64,000 nucleotides of DNA from Datnioides undecimradiatus (lineage: Eukaryota > Chordata > Actinopteri > Lobotiformes > Datnioididae): positions 124,001 to 188,000 of the forward strand of contig WARS01002753.1 in assembly GCA_008933995.1 (NCBI GenBank). The letters run 5' to 3'. This document shows, piece by piece, positions 27,201-38,727 of this stretch. The translations under genes and the position numbers were made by a program. Numbering within the stretch: position 1 is the stretch's first letter; every line of letters begins with the position of its first letter. Under the pieces are notes generated by a model, which saw only the letters and a program-made list of their open reading frames with translations, was not told where the DNA came from and ran no database searches.

Positions 27201-29463
27201 ACCGCTGCTCTCGATTACACTTCTGCACATTTTTCTGCTTTTTTACTCTATTTTTAATCTGTTCGTGTGCACTTCTGAGCGCATCGGTTTGTTTTGAGCT
27301 CTCCAAAGAGGCAGATCGTACGCAGCACCGGGAGCATCACTGATAAGCCCGCCTCTCCTCTGACCTTTAGCTATATGGCCTCAAACTGGATTATCAGCGT
27401 GTGAGCGCAACCGAATGTTACTTCATCCCGCTCTTATTCCCTCACAGCTGAGTAGCGTCTCCTCTGAACGTCCTAAACTGTTGCAAAACCGGGGCTTTCT
27501 GAAGCCTCCAGTGATTCCGGTTTTACAAACAGGAACCAAGGTTTATAGCTGCCAAAAGCTCTGCTTACCAGCTGGAGCTGTGAGCGGGTGTGTTTTATTA
27601 CCGGATACATTATTATCTGATCAACAATGCAGCGAGGAAGCACTGGGAGTACTCACTGTCTCAATCTGACACACTTCTAATGATGACTGTTTCCCTGGAG
27701 CGGGGTCAGTTTACGAAAGCCCCCAAATGCTTTTTCAACTTTTGGCGAAAAATTAAGCCGAGCGGCGATTAAAGAGTCGTTTGTCCTCGTGAGAAGCTGT
27801 TGCACCAAACCGCAGCTCGTCCACGCAGCGTAAGAAGATAAGAGCCGCTCGTGGACGCAGATGTTTCCTCCACGTAACCTCCAAGGTTTGTTGTTTTGGT
27901 GCCGATGTGAGGGGGGGGAGTTTAATGGGTTTCAGATGTGTTTATGTTGACTTTCTATAGTTCATGCGTGGCGTTCGCACACCTCAGCCCACACGCTGCT
28001 TCAGCCAACACGTTCGATGTCATTGGCTGCAGTTGCGTCGGTTTGATCGTGGTCACGAAGGAGAGGGAACGTGATGCATCGGAGGGAACGCTGAGCTCCG
28101 GCTGCTGCTGATGTTTCTCCTTCGGATCAACTCTGACGTTTGGCGGGACAGTTTATATCTTTATAACGACGACGGAAACTTAGGAAGTGACTTTTATGAA
28201 TTTTATTATGGTTTGAGGTTCTGACTGTGCAGCCACCAAAGATTAAATCAGTGAAGGTCCGAGCGGAAAAAAATGTGGATGCACACTTTTCTGAGTCAGA
28301 TTCAGTTGTTTCCACGCAGCGGTAAATGGCGACTGTATATAAAGATGGACGACGTGACAGCTCTGTAGCCAAAACATCTGGATCATGATTGACAGCTGTA
28401 CGTGTGTAGTCGGGACCTGCATACTGCGACTCCACACGCTGATGATTACCGTGCATGCTCCTGCTCCCAATGACCGCAGTCTTTGCACACAGTTCTTGGT
28501 GGTGTCGGGCCCTTACTCCCCGAATCTCGCCTGTCAGGCTGCACACAGACTTCCCCACCTTACTGAATCAGAATCAGAAATCAGTTTATCGCCAATTCTC
28601 TGTCCAAACTCAAAGGAAAACGCTTTGTCACTAGGTGCAAAACAATCATAATAAACACTGTCAGAGAACAAGTTCTGCAAAAGACAAGAGTCACATATGT
28701 AAACTGTGTTTGTGAAATCGATAAAGCTGCGCAGGACTCAAATGTAAAGAGGATACAATGTGGAAAACATTGAGTAAAGTTGTTTTCTAATATTGCAGAA
28801 GGCTGCTGGTGCCGTATGCAGCCTTAAAGGAATACCTGCAGACAGTACTCAGGGCTGTAATGACCCTGCTTTTAAATGTTTTCAGCATCAGATTTAATCT
28901 TTATTTTAAACTTGCTTTGATCAAGTTTGTAGTAAATGTTAGAATTAATGGAGGAAACTACATATCACGTTACAGGACAGTTTGACATTGTGCTGTTTTA
29001 AAGTTTGTTCCCCTCCTGAAACCAGAGCGAGTCTGCACCCCAGGACCTTTCGTTGTGTACATATATTTATGGGGTTTTTGCTTTACAATCAGCAGAGTTT
29101 GAAGAAAACAGGAACTATAAAATCAGGAAGGCGAAACAAAACGAAGGGAAACAGATGGGGAGAAAGAGTAAGGATAAAAACAAAAACAAGAAGAAGAGAG
29201 CGGCGCCCGCAAACCAGCTCAGGCCGTCGACTGGAGCTGCGCCGGTTAATGTGTCAGCAATGCCTCAGCATCCACCTGCAGCACGCTCTGTGTTGTCATG
29301 TTCAGGCTTTCTCTCTGCTTTCTGTGCAGGAACCGGTCTGATCTGGATGGACGACGTGGCCTGCATCGGGACCGAAGACACCATCCACGAGTGCAAGTTT
29401 CCCGGCTGGGGCAAAACCAACTGCGGCCACGTGGAGGACGCCGGCGTGACGTGCGCCGTCTAA
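5848..29463 (+). CDS. scara5: Scavenger receptor class A member 5, 3' part (collagen stalk and SRCR domain)
   Basis: Five coding exons are visible: 5848-5928, 9316-9423, 14705-14770, 22803-22991 and 29330-29463 (stop TAA 29461-29463). All have AG/GT borders and every intron is phase 1. The first three encode uninterrupted Gly-X-Y repeats (27, 36 and 22 codons), e.g. [16 protein letters not shown]. The last two form one SRCR domain: [18 protein letters not shown], then [17 protein letters not shown] and, in the final exon, [24 protein letters not shown]. Its six cysteines match group A SRCR. From memory the domain is close to mammalian SCARA5, a trimeric type II membrane receptor reported to bind ferritin; the [12 protein letters not shown] start is diagnostic. 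Cytoplasmic, membrane and coiled-coil exons must lie left of the window. MARCO and COLEC-type genes were considered, but the SRCR sequence fits SCARA5 best. Confidence 0.93.
6014..6150 (+). repeat. Dispersed teleost repeat ('cgacattttgggaaat' type)
   Basis: The sequence begins ATTAAAGGAATATTTGATTT and carries 'ttcgacattttgggaaatgt', followed by 'ttagctaaaaagcaa'. I recognise this as a diverged copy of a short non-autonomous element widespread in fish introns. Class (probably a DNA transposon derivative) is inferred. Confidence 0.45.
7880..8005 (+). repeat. Dispersed teleost repeat ('cttgcccaaagacacttt' type)
   Basis: The string 'cttgcccaaagacacttt' followed by 'gacatgcagactggagga' and 'gggattgaaccat' matches a repeat tail I remember as extremely common in fish. 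Its exact class (SINE tail or other) is not resolved here. Confidence 0.5.
9424..14704. other. scara5 intron between collagen exons 2 and 3 of this window
   Basis: No coding exon is supported. An old repeat occupies about 13085-13425. Remaining short ORFs, such as 10642-10971 on the minus strand, lack any recognisable motif. Confidence 0.6.
13085..13425 (+). repeat. Old dispersed repeat with 'gctaaatgctaa' and 'gtggcgctagagg' modules
   Basis: Two modules I recognise from many fish introns occur in their usual order: a GCTAAnn-rich part with 'gagctaaatgctaaagg', 'agctagagctgatgagaatg', then 'ggtggcgctagaggtaaagt' and 'gtcaatgcatcaaatagttat'. It is non-coding and diverged; classification is not certain. 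Confidence 0.5.
16555..16645 (-). repeat. Possible tRNA-derived SINE fragment or tRNA relic
   Basis: Read on the minus strand, an A-box-like AGCTCAGTAATGG (16635-16623) is followed about 25 bases later by a B-box-like GGTTCAAGCC (16596-16587), the spacing of an internal Pol III promoter. The flanks do not fold into a full cloverleaf by eye, so a SINE head is more likely than a gene. Confidence 0.35.
21154..21202. repeat. (GT)n microsatellite
   Basis: Long GT run with two CG interruptions, seen directly. Confidence 0.9.
23358..23463. repeat. Tandem duplication, 53-bp unit x 2
   Basis: The unit beginning CACAGAAATGTGTCTTACAG at 23358 is repeated exactly at 23411, giving two adjacent copies with essentially no differences, which implies a recent duplication. 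Confidence 0.9.
24204..24254. repeat. (CT)n microsatellite
   Basis: CT run with a short CCCTCTTCC interruption. Confidence 0.9.
25086..25306. repeat. Foldback (inverted-repeat) element
   Basis: The left arm (about 25086-25170) and the reverse complement of the right arm (about 25222-25306) share blocks such as AAAACAGT, GCAGAA and CAGTTAGTTTGT in the same order. A spacer of about 50 bases lies between. A related left arm (ACTCCTTTGACAAAAAC) recurs in a ccdc25 intron near 49660, so this is a dispersed family rather than a chance hairpin. Confidence 0.55.
28300..28470 (+). repeat. Dispersed teleost repeat ('gtatataaagatggacgac' type)
   Basis: The core 'gtatataaagatggacgacg' with 'ggatcatgattgacagctg' downstream is a pattern I remember from fish repeats. 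No coding content; class not assigned. Confidence 0.4.
28558..28850 (+). repeat. Probable LINE/SINE-tail-like repeat ('aatcagaatcagaa' type)
   Basis: Begins TGAATCAGAATCAGAAATCA and continues 'gtttatcgccaa', similar to a very common fish retroposon tail. The right limit is approximate. Confidence 0.35.
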
Positions 29464-29647
29464 ACCTTGACGATCGCAACACTGCTGCGGCGTCTTCCTC
29501 AAACAGCGCCTTGAACTTTTGCAAAGCCACGAAGGTGCACGGCGCCCGGCGGATGCCAGGGGGTGTGTGACATCAGCAGCCTCGCTTCACCCGACAAGCC
29601 TCCGTGTCGTGCAGGAAGTTACTCTGCAGCTTTTTTAGACGTTCGTG

Positions 29648-29653
29648 ATTAAA
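29648..29653 (+). terminator. Candidate poly(A) signal of scara5
   Basis: ATTAAA lies about 185 bases after the scara5 stop codon. No AATAAA was noticed nearer. Confidence 0.4.
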
Positions 29654-30084
29654 TCATTTAGCCGCAAGACCGATGGGGACTCAGGGGAGCGAAGAACATG
29701 CACACACTTTGAGGAACCACATGAGCTGGAGCGCAGGGATGATTGCAGGACGGGACTCTTCATCAGGACTGCTTCATCAGACTGAAACAGAGGGCCTCCG
29801 CTGGGCCCTCGGGCGCTCGTCAGGTTTTGCATTTGACCTGCATTGTTGGGACGAAGCCAATGCAACAACTTCATCACCCCGAGGCCTTCATTTGTCAGCT
29901 GACACGACACACGACTCTGACAGGACTGCGTCTTTATCAACAGGCAGCTGCTCGTCACAGTATTACGCAGGAGTGGCTTCTCACTGTTGCCTTGTTATGT
30001 ATCATACAGGGTTAGCCAGGGAGCGAGTCGTTTGATGATTTGCAGGTCAAGAGCTAAAACTCTGATTCTCACTTTTATTGTTTT

Positions 30085-30685
30085 TTAAAGGTGCCCTGTG
30101 GGGCTTTATGTAAACAAAAGAAAAGGTTTGTTTACAGTCAGTGTTTTCCTTTTTAATCTGTTAACATGTTCAAATTGTGCACAGTGCAAATCTCCAAACT
30201 CCATTTTGGTGTGCGCTAACACTTCCTACTGAGGGCAGACCCATAGTCAGGTGACCTTTGTTGCCATGGTAACAAACCCAAACACATGTTCAAGTTAACA
30301 TGGTGCTGTTTGGTCAGGTTTAGGCGCCAAAAACGACTTCATTAGCTTTGGCAAAAGTTTAAGCTACTTCATGCAAGATGTTAAAACAAGTCAGCTTTTA
30401 ATAACTTTTAATGTCACCTGGCATATTTTTGTATGCGTGGCGTGCTCACTAACGCACCTGCACACAAAACTGGAGTTTGATCTCTGCATTGCAGCCAATT
30501 TGAAAGTCTAAAGTCATTTCATCTGCGCGGAAATGTAGAGGCTGAGTTTATATCCTCAAAATCCACTCCACTCACCCCTTTTTGCTAGCTTCTTCTCTCC
30601 CTACTCGTTTATTTAAGCATTACTGCCCGCGGCGCAGCTCCACAGCACTACTAGTGGTCAAAAGCTGCAACAGGGCACCTTTAAA
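30085..30685. mobile_element. MITE-like element with 15-bp terminal inverted repeats and TTAA flanks
   Basis: The left end TTAAAGGTGCCCTGT (30085-30099) is the exact reverse complement of the right end ACAGGGCACCTTTAA (30671-30685). If the outer TTAA is the target duplication, the element is about 590 bp with 11-bp inverted ends. A TTAA target fits piggyBac-type transposition. No transposase ORF is inside, so it would be non-autonomous. Confidence 0.65.
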
Positions 30686-31367
30686 TGCAGTTTAAAGTTC
30701 CTTTAAAATCTCTTTTAATCCATCACGACCACCAGAAGAACTGTAGCTCTGCGACTAAGCAATGCTGCACCGGCTTATTGCTTTGACTTGATGTTTCAGT
30801 CCACAGAGCTCTGATTCACACACGAGAACAGATGCAAACGTTCATGACAAACCGGTTGATTAAGCAAAACATCTAGCAGCTACAGAAGGAGACTGATTAT
30901 TGGACTTGGATCCATCAGGGGAACAGGGGACAAGGCATCCAAATGACTGCTGGTGTCGTGTGGATTGGATCTGCTGGCACATTCGCTTCAACAGCTCCAT
31001 GAGAACATAAAATACTGCAGAGTTTTATGTTTTTGAGAAGTTCTCCTGCCACCAGGTGACAGGAGATCAACTGCTGCAGCTTTTCACCTTTAAACATCAG
31101 CGTCTTTTAACCTGCAGACCACCAAAATCAGAGCTCGCTGCGTGCTTTGTATTAAAAAAAACAACAAACAAACATGCAACTAACAGATTTTTGAAATGGT
31201 TATCAGCCGCTGCGGTTGACAGACGACGCGATTATGAAAAAGGGAGAACAGATGAGTATAAACAGATGGATGCGTGGACGCCTGCCCTGCACGATTTACA
31301 GCAGTGGGTCTGTCAGTGTTTACTGCCAAGAGTTGGGTTGTTTCAGCATTAATGCACATGTGTATTA

Positions 31368-31369
<2 letters not shown>

Positions 31370-31404
<35 letters not shown>
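31370..31404. repeat. (CA)n microsatellite
   Basis: About 17 CA units. Confidence 0.9.
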
Positions 31405-31407
<3 letters not shown>

Positions 31408-32174
31408 GCACACACTAAACCAACCATAACAGTGGAGCTTTTCTTTTTTAGGTTCATGCCGTTCTCAGCGGGGTTTTAATCTTTATGGCTGCCTTAAAAT
31501 CCAAAAAGGCTGGTACCTCCCAAGTGCCTTCGCTCACATCTCCTCTTCCTGAGCCAACAGGAGACGTCGAGGTCTGAGTAACATATCTGCAGGAACCTGT
31601 CTCTTTACCCGCTCCTGATTTATATTTACAGAGACAAAACAGCTTTGAATGTATCGTTAAAATTCAGTAAAGCCATAAACAGGACATTTCCCGCCCTCCC
31701 CGAGGAGCTGCAGTTGGATTCCCTCTGATCCCGCTCCGTTTAAGGTGGTGGAGCCAGAGACGAGTCAGCGTTTGTCCCGGGGTTTCTGTTTTACATCGAG
31801 ACCCTGTCAAAGATGAAATGAAGGAAAGAAACGAGCTGAGAGACCAAGGTGACCAGACTCAACGACGTGGGTCTAACTCATTTAACACAGAGAGGTTTGA
31901 TCATCTCTACGTCTAATTAACCACATTATACTTAGTTTTAACCTTTTTGCCTAACAGAATAACAACACAGCACAACTGAATGAGTCACGAACAACAAAGA
32001 GACTTTCCACTCTGTTCACCAGCTGCTTCACAACAGGCTGGGGCAGACTGATTGGGCCGAATGACGCGCGGTTGCTGAAAGACGACGGCCAGCTAGCGGC
32101 TAGCTGTGAATCAGAGAAGCCACACCTGTTCATTTTACATAACCTCAGATATTAAGTCAATTCAAATTAGTGAG

Positions 32175-32455
32175 TTCTTTATAAATTCAGCCCTGTACAG
32201 TCGTCGTGAACGTGGAAACTAGCTCTAAAGTGCAAAACCGTCTTTGAACCAGGCTGAAAACATGTTTACCGCTGCTGTAAAGTTGGCCATTTTAACATGG
32301 GAGTCTATGGGGATTTGCCCGCTTTTGGAGCCTCTAGTGGACGTTCAGTGAACTGCAGCTTGACACTCCACCTTGGCTTCGTGGCCGCCTGGATGTCACA
32401 GTCACATGAGGTGTCATTAGGTTCAAATCATGAATGTTTCAAACTGCAGCTTTAA
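32175..32455 (+). repeat. Dispersed teleost repeat ('gggagtctatggggatttg' type)
   Basis: Contains 'ggctgaaaacatgtttac', 'ctgctgtaaagttggccatt', 'gggagtctatggggattt' and 'cttttggagcctctagtgg' in the order I remember from a common fish repeat. Non-coding. Confidence 0.5.
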
Positions 32456-33304
32456 CACAGAAGCACAAACGTAAAGCAGTCAACATATGCATTTAACATG
32501 CAGCATCGGCAGCTCGACATATGCTGTGGTTACTCTTTGAAGTGCAGCGGTTTGTATTTTCTCTCCAGTATCAGGTGCTAAAAGGAGCGAAGGGAAGAAA
32601 TTAGATATTTACACCAACTAACGCGTGCGTGATTGAACGCACGCACACATTCGTACAACATCCGCCCTGTTTCGGCAGCCGGGTCTTTGTGCGTCTGCTG
32701 CTTCCTCGCGGTTGTTCCTCGCAGCTCTGCCTCTCAAACACGACACGCCAAAGATAACACCAAAGGGGCTCCTTCTGTATATTTTCCCTCGGCTTGTTTG
32801 TCATCTCATCTGTTTTCACCAGAAAAGCAAACAAAATATTACTGATTGAAATTCCTGGGAGACATTTTCTCAGAAAATGGTTATTTTGGTTCCGCGGTGT
32901 TGACGCCAGCAGGGCTTTAATGTTGATTTAGGCGATGTTTAACAATCCAGTACTGTTTCTACGCCAGCCGGCCGCTGAAGAGACACCGTTTATCAGCTTT
33001 TCTTCCTTTTTAACTGAAGAGGTGCAAAGTGGGAGAAGTGAAAGAGCAACCTTCAATCCTCTGAGTGATGTTTGCTATGAAAACAGGTCCGTTATGATCT
33101 CACCCCTCTTCCTCGTCGTCTTCCAGGTATTTGACGCCAGACTAGGCTTTCAGCTGAGTCAAGTTCAAGTTTAGTAACTAGCAAAGTGCCATTAAAACCT
33201 ATTTTTGTGACCACAGCTGTTATGATCCTAGGTGGTGTGCAGCTAACTGCAGCAGCTACAAGGCTGTTAGCCGTAGTTTTAGCGCTAAATGTCAATAAAG
33301 TGTT

Positions 33305-33480
33305 TAATTAAAGGTGCAGTTCGCAGGATTTAAAGGGATCTGGTGACAAAAATGCTATATAATATTCATAGTTGTCTTTTTTAATCGGTGTATGTTCACC
33401 TCAAAGTTAGACTTTAGGCTTTCATTAGCTTATAGTGAGCCACGTTGCAGCACCATGTTTCTACAGTAGCCCAGAGCGGA
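33305..33480 (+). repeat. Dispersed teleost repeat ('ttaaaggtgcagttcgcagg' type)
   Basis: Starts TTAAAGGTGCAGTTCGCAGG and includes 'catgtttctacagtagccca' about 150 bases on, the same two landmarks I associate with a widespread fish non-autonomous element. The right end was not found. Confidence 0.5.
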
Positions 33481-34718
33481 CAAACTACGTCGGCTTTTTG
33501 TGTTTTTGTGCTCCTTTCGCCTCCTTTCCTTCAAACAAAGCTTAAACAAGACGACCCCCCACCTCCTCCATAGTTTATTTGGGATCGCAGTCTCGCCGTT
33601 CGACCCAGCAGACACTCGACACTCGAGCCGACGTCGCCTGATGTTGCTTTTTGACATAACTCATGGCTACAGCGAATACATCAAACAGGTCTGACTGTGG
33701 GAAAGCAGGGGGAACTGTCACGTCTCCCAAACTGCTGCACCTCTGAGCTGTCTTTCTAACATCGCACACACTTAGGCTGTTCTGTGTGATCCGCTTTTGG
33801 CATCTAATGTCATTGCTAATGTTATTAAACCAGGAGTTTACTGGTCTGCATGAGGACAAAGACAAGCAGCTGCAATAATAAACCTTTTCTCACCCATGGT
33901 GCAATTAAACAGACTTATTGCGCACTTTTGTGTCCTGCTGTCAAAGGAAAGATGCATTCTGAATGTGTCTTTACAGAGCAGGTTATCAAACAAATAGCAA
34001 CATAGGTCAAAGATTGACCCCAACAGGCATCCTTACCTGCAGAGAGAAGGAAAAGCCAACATGGCCGCCATCGTTTGTTGCAGTTTACATGTAGGATTAA
34101 CTGTGCTGTGTCTTTAAAACACACTCTTCTTCTTCACTGATTCTTCTCTTCTTTTTGACTGATGTTCCCTCGCGGCGCGCTCGCAGCCTATCAGATATCA
34201 CGAGGATGAAGCTGTTGCGACGCTGTTTCCTGATTGGTTAGAGGCTCCTGTGACCTCAGATCAATGCCTGGGCCTTACGGGGTCAAATAACTCGAATACT
34301 TTGGAAATGTAAAGCAGCCTGATGCCATTACTTTGCTTTGAAAGTGAAACTAAGTGCACTTAACCACTTAAATGTCATTTTTCTATGTATGTGTGTGTGT
34401 TTCTGTTTTTTTAATGTACGCTTGGTTGTACAAAGACCTTACTATGCTACCTTGGCACATACGCATATACAAGTGTCTGGTTTTTATTACATTGTGCTGG
34501 TCATAACACATATAAGGGCTGCGGAGCTAACCGCGTACATGCAAACGCAGAACTCAAACATGATTACGTCGAGACAAACACCTGATAACGTGTCCGCGTT
34601 TGTGCTTTATGTTCTGTCCAGTTGTACCACTAAAACGCTGTATACGCACTGCTGAAATAATAAAGCGTAGGTCTGTTTAAACAGGTGAGCTGTGTTATTC
34701 CTGATCGCACCCAGAGGC

Positions 34719-34731
34719 GGGGGGGGGGGGG
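34719..34731 (+). repeat. Poly-G run (13 G)
   Basis: Uninterrupted G homopolymer; could form G-quadruplex structure or mark an assembly-sensitive site. Confidence 0.9.
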
Positions 34732-35116
34732 CTACACTTTTAAGCCGTCAACAGGTGACGAGAGGGGCAGGAAGTGGACTCGGACGTGTGTGTGTGTTTT
34801 GATTGACAGGCCTGAGCAGCGATTACAGGTATGAATGTTTCCACATGTGAGGCGATTGGACGAAAAATCACCTGATCCCCGACGCACGTGGGCCGACCGT
34901 CAGAGCAAAGGCCCCGGAGCCGCTCCGGCATGGTTTCACTTATCCTCCAGGGGTTTATTAGTTTATGTTCGATGCAGTCAAATGTAAAGATATGTCGTTT
35001 TTAAACATATGGAGATCAGAAACACATTTTGATTTTACATTTCTGGAGACGTGCGTGTCACAGTTGGCCGCTGTTGGTTTAGTCGTGTATTACAAGCTGC
35101 TCTGGAGCTTTCAGTC

Positions 35117-36345
35117 ACAGAAATGCAGAAATGTGGTTCAGAACCAACTGAAAATATCATTTTTATGTGTTTTTCGTCTTGTTTACGTGGTTTTTACAAA
35201 TACGCTTTCCAGCCGTCCGTGTGTCGGGTCGACAGGGGCGAGGCTCCACGACTTCAAACTGCAAATAAACAAGACTGCTGCTTTAACTCATCGTTATGAA
35301 GGAGATGTGATTGCGCAACGCTGTGGAGTAAAAACACCATCTGAGTCTAGACACATGAGTAAATGTCGCTTCCTGTGCTCTTCATTCATTTCGCCCCTTT
35401 CACACCTGCTTTGACATCGGTGTGAAAGGGCACAGTTGGCGATCAAACTACTACTCAACTACTTCATCACTCCATAAAACTGAACTGAAACGTTCGAGGG
35501 AGGGAAAGCTGAGCTGTTGTTTGTTGCCTTGGTTTGGTTTTGCATCTGCGTGAAAAACCAGGATTTCATGGTTCTTATCTGCTGTGAATTTTACACTTAG
35601 GATGAGACATTAAAACATTTTCTACATCCTATAAAAACCACATCCAGAGCTCAGAGGCATGAAATCCGGCAAAACAGTGGTCCAATTGTTGGTTTGACCG
35701 CCACAAAGACAGAAAACAATAGCTCCATGTGACGGCGGCTGTCATCCCTCCCTTCTCTACGCCCAGTCGCTCTGCATTGATGATCGCCGGTTAGCCTGCG
35801 GCTTTCTTGGTTCCTATAACAGATCAATCCGTGGACGGGGGGGGGGGGGGTGTTTTTCACTGTCAGATGTTGCATGTTTGCACAGAAAAGTGCAGCTCGG
35901 TGTTACTACAGATGTTAAAAAAGCCACATGGTCACCAGCGAGAGCCGCAACGAGCGAGAAGACAGAAAATCTGTGAATGTTGACACTTGGATGGTCCTGC
36001 GCTCGCTGCGTTGCGGCTTGTTGTGTCTTTAAAAAGTCATAAAAACGAAAAGAAAAAACTAAATTTGGGATGTTTAAAGTATTAAAACGTGTAAATCATT
36101 TAAATGAATCCTTCCCAGGAGAGCTGCGGCTGTCATAGCTGAATATTAATGCCCATGACTTTAAAATAAGGCCTTCAACAGTCACATGTGGCTGTAATAT
36201 CCTTTTATACTCTCTGGTTTGTGGTGCACTAAAGTCCTCGACTCCTATCAGCTGTTTATTCACATATGAATGTGGTTCAGAACAATTCTGAAAATATAAT
36301 TTTTATGTGTTTTTGTTTGTAAATACGTATTCTGGCCCCTCTGTG
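35117..36345 (+). repeat. Pair of dispersed direct repeats about 1.15 kb apart
   Basis: Segments at about 35117-35225 and 36262-36345 share 'aatgtggttcagaac', 'tgaaaatat', 'atttttatgtgttttt' and 'aaatacg' in order. The copies are diverged; the intervening sequence is unique as far as I can see. Confidence 0.55.
35837..35850 (+). repeat. Poly-G run (14 G)
   Basis: Second uninterrupted G homopolymer about 1.1 kb from the first. Confidence 0.9.
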
Positions 36346-38009
36346 AGCAAAACATCCTGTTTTGTCGCGGTGGAATTGTAATTTTTAATTAGAACGAAGT
36401 TTGGTTTGTATCTGCGCTGAGGAGGTTTCATCACTGATCATTTCATTTTAGTGTAGTTTCAGAGCATCCAGTTAAAATGTAGCTGAAGGTTCGTTAATAA
36501 GCTAAATGTTGAGCAAAATAATTTCAATTAAGGATGTGATTAATGTCTTTTTCTGATCATTTTGTGCCACTTTAAAGCAAAAAATATAATCTTATATGAG
36601 CCTAAATACTAAACACTGTCCAACAAACCAGTGTCCACACAGCTGAGCTCTTTATTCCTCCTGAATGCACAGTAATGTTCATTTCCATCCACCGCCATTG
36701 TGCAAATATGAGAAATTAAGAGATAAATAGCCGGCGTCGCTGATTCCAGATCCTTGTTTTTACATTTTTTATTTAATAAATAATATAATGGCACCATAAA
36801 ACACATTATAAAGCTTCAATACTCTGTTCTTGAAGTCCTGAAAAGGAAATTGTACGTCCACACGTGGCTAGATGCAAAAGAAAACTATGTAAATTCAATA
36901 ATACTCATCAAATGTTTGGTTCAACTAAAGTCCCGCCTCTCACAGGGCAGAGAGCCAATCATACTGTAGAATAATTAGGTGATAAATGAGGTGGCCAATC
37001 CTGTTTCTGGGGTGGTCGGTCCAGGAAATAATGATGATTTGAAAACAGGTAGCTCTGATTTTGTAATAACTGGGCCTAAACACATGATCCTCTCAGCAAA
37101 TGAAGCCAGCCGCTGCCCCCGGAGGTCAAGAATCAACTTTGAACCACAAATGCTGAGTCACTGCGGACATAAAGACCTCAAAGTGCTCCAAAAAAGTGAA
37201 AACGTGACCGTATGCAGGCTAACAGATAAACATCACGCTGTGATTGTTAAACAGCTCATTTAAAAAACCCGTCTTTCTCTCTTAAACCTGCAGAAATCCT
37301 GATTTATTGAGAGAAATCACAGGATTAATTGGGTGCTGGGAGGAAAAAATGCTAATTCTCGCTATGCAAATTATAATGCCAATGCTAATTATAGGCATAG
37401 AAGACAAAGCAGTTTAAAATAAGTGAGTAAAGCATCTAATGTGATACCTTAACGGTGAGATTGTGAAACATTCGTTGAGTGTTAACCTCCCCTGAGCTGC
37501 AGGAAGCAGCCAGCTCACACAATAGTCCTATTTTTGTACAAATCATTGAATTAAATTATGTAATTCCTCTTTTTGATCACGGCAGTTAGCGTCTCCTTAT
37601 TTCAGGCTGCATCTCTGTGGTCTGACCAGAGGGTAACCCATCCTTATTCCATAAAGCGCACCACAACATGTGGCGGCAGAGCCCACAAACATGAGCTCAT
37701 TTCCCTTCAGGGGGAACGAGGAGTGGGGAGAGACAGAGAGAGAGAAAGAGACAAAGCTACGGCCCCGTTCTTCCCATTCACGTCCATTTGTCATCGGGCC
37801 GCATTCCTACTCCTCTTCCTCATAATGAAACGGTTATCCCTCCGCACAATGAGGAGAGCAGGCCGGGAACATCTGCAGTATGTGAAGGGGATGAAACAAA
37901 AATGGGATCATGAGAGTCGAGGTCGAGGTCAACTTCACCATCTGAGTGAGGACATTCTTTTGGACGTTAAAGAGGGAACAGACACAAGCTGTGATGAAAA
38001 TTAAATCTC

Positions 38010-38060
38010 TTCTTCTTCTCCTCCATCCTCCACCTCCTCCTTCTTCTTCTTCTTCTTTTA
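38010..38060. repeat. CTT/CTC polypyrimidine tract
   Basis: Imperfect (CTT)n and (CTC)n units ending in a clean (CTT)5 run, about 600 bp upstream of pbk. Confidence 0.85.
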
Positions 38061-38659
38061 TTGCCTACTGCATGTAACTGAGTACTGGGGGTAGTAACTT
38101 TAAATCATCGCTGTACCAAACTACAAAAGTTCATCAGTGTTTTCAGGCAGCACGGATTCAACAGTGATGATACACTTTATTTGTGTTTTGCAAGAATGGG
38201 ACAAGTGCAAGTAGATGTGATCTCACTTCATCCTCATGACATACAGTATATTACAGAGACAATGTGCAGTTTGTTTTCAGTTATATATTGTTTACTTTTT
38301 GATTTTAAGCCTGTCTATGCTAATTGATATGTTGATGCTATAAAATGCTTGTTATATGGTTAAATTGAAGTAATTTTGCACTTTTCACGTCTTGCAGCCT
38401 ACTGCCATAATTTTGTAACGTGACTGACCTCACCTGGTGAAACTCTGCATTACAAGTAATGCCTCCTAAAAACATGTTAACATTGTTTGAGGGTAACGCC
38501 GTGCCTTCCTGTAAACAGCAGTATTTCATTTCCCTAAAGCGTGTTAAATCACAAAAACTTGCACGTTGTTTACACTCTGCGGGTGTCATTTTTGAACCGC
38601 AAACGACATGCGCTCAGTTTGTCCCTCTGCAGCACCCGTACGCGCACAGCGCGACAGCG

Positions 38660-38727
38660 TCAACATTTTGAATGTTCGGCGGGTTTTAACTGCAGCGCTG
38701 TTGTTGTGACAGACGAAAGAGACGCAG
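38660..38727 (+). promoter_or_regulatory. pbk: pbk core promoter and probable non-coding first exon
   Basis: A donor-like CGCAG|GTAATT ends a probable 5' UTR exon at 38727; it would splice to the acceptor GGACAG at 39385, one base before the start codon. A CHR-type TTTGAA (38667-38672) lies 3 bases before TTCGGCGGG, a GC-rich E2F/Sp1-like motif. CHR elements mark G2/M genes, in keeping with a mitotic kinase. The transcription start is inferred. Confidence 0.45.

Larger units (their letters stand above)
22992..29329. other. scara5 intron splitting the SRCR domain
   Basis: Interrupts the SRCR domain after RFGQG. It contains a 53-bp tandem duplication, a (CT)n tract, a foldback element and two probable dispersed repeats near 28300-28700. 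ORFs between 25.8 and 26.6 kb on both strands are mutually overlapping and have no visible domain. Confidence 0.6.
29464..38649. other. scara5-pbk intergenic spacer
   Basis: Nine kilobases without a supported gene. ORFs such as 34965-35414 (149 codons) have no recognisable domain, no plausible codon pattern and no splice partners. Visible contents are a MITE-like element, other dispersed repeats, microsatellites and two poly-G runs. Confidence 0.6.

Noticed and set aside
28127-28558. 143-codon minus-strand ORF
   Set aside because: Lies over a probable dispersed repeat and has no domain.
34965-35414. 149-codon plus-strand ORF in the scara5-pbk spacer
   Set aside because: Overlaps a dispersed direct repeat and shows no recognisable family; no promoter or exon signals.
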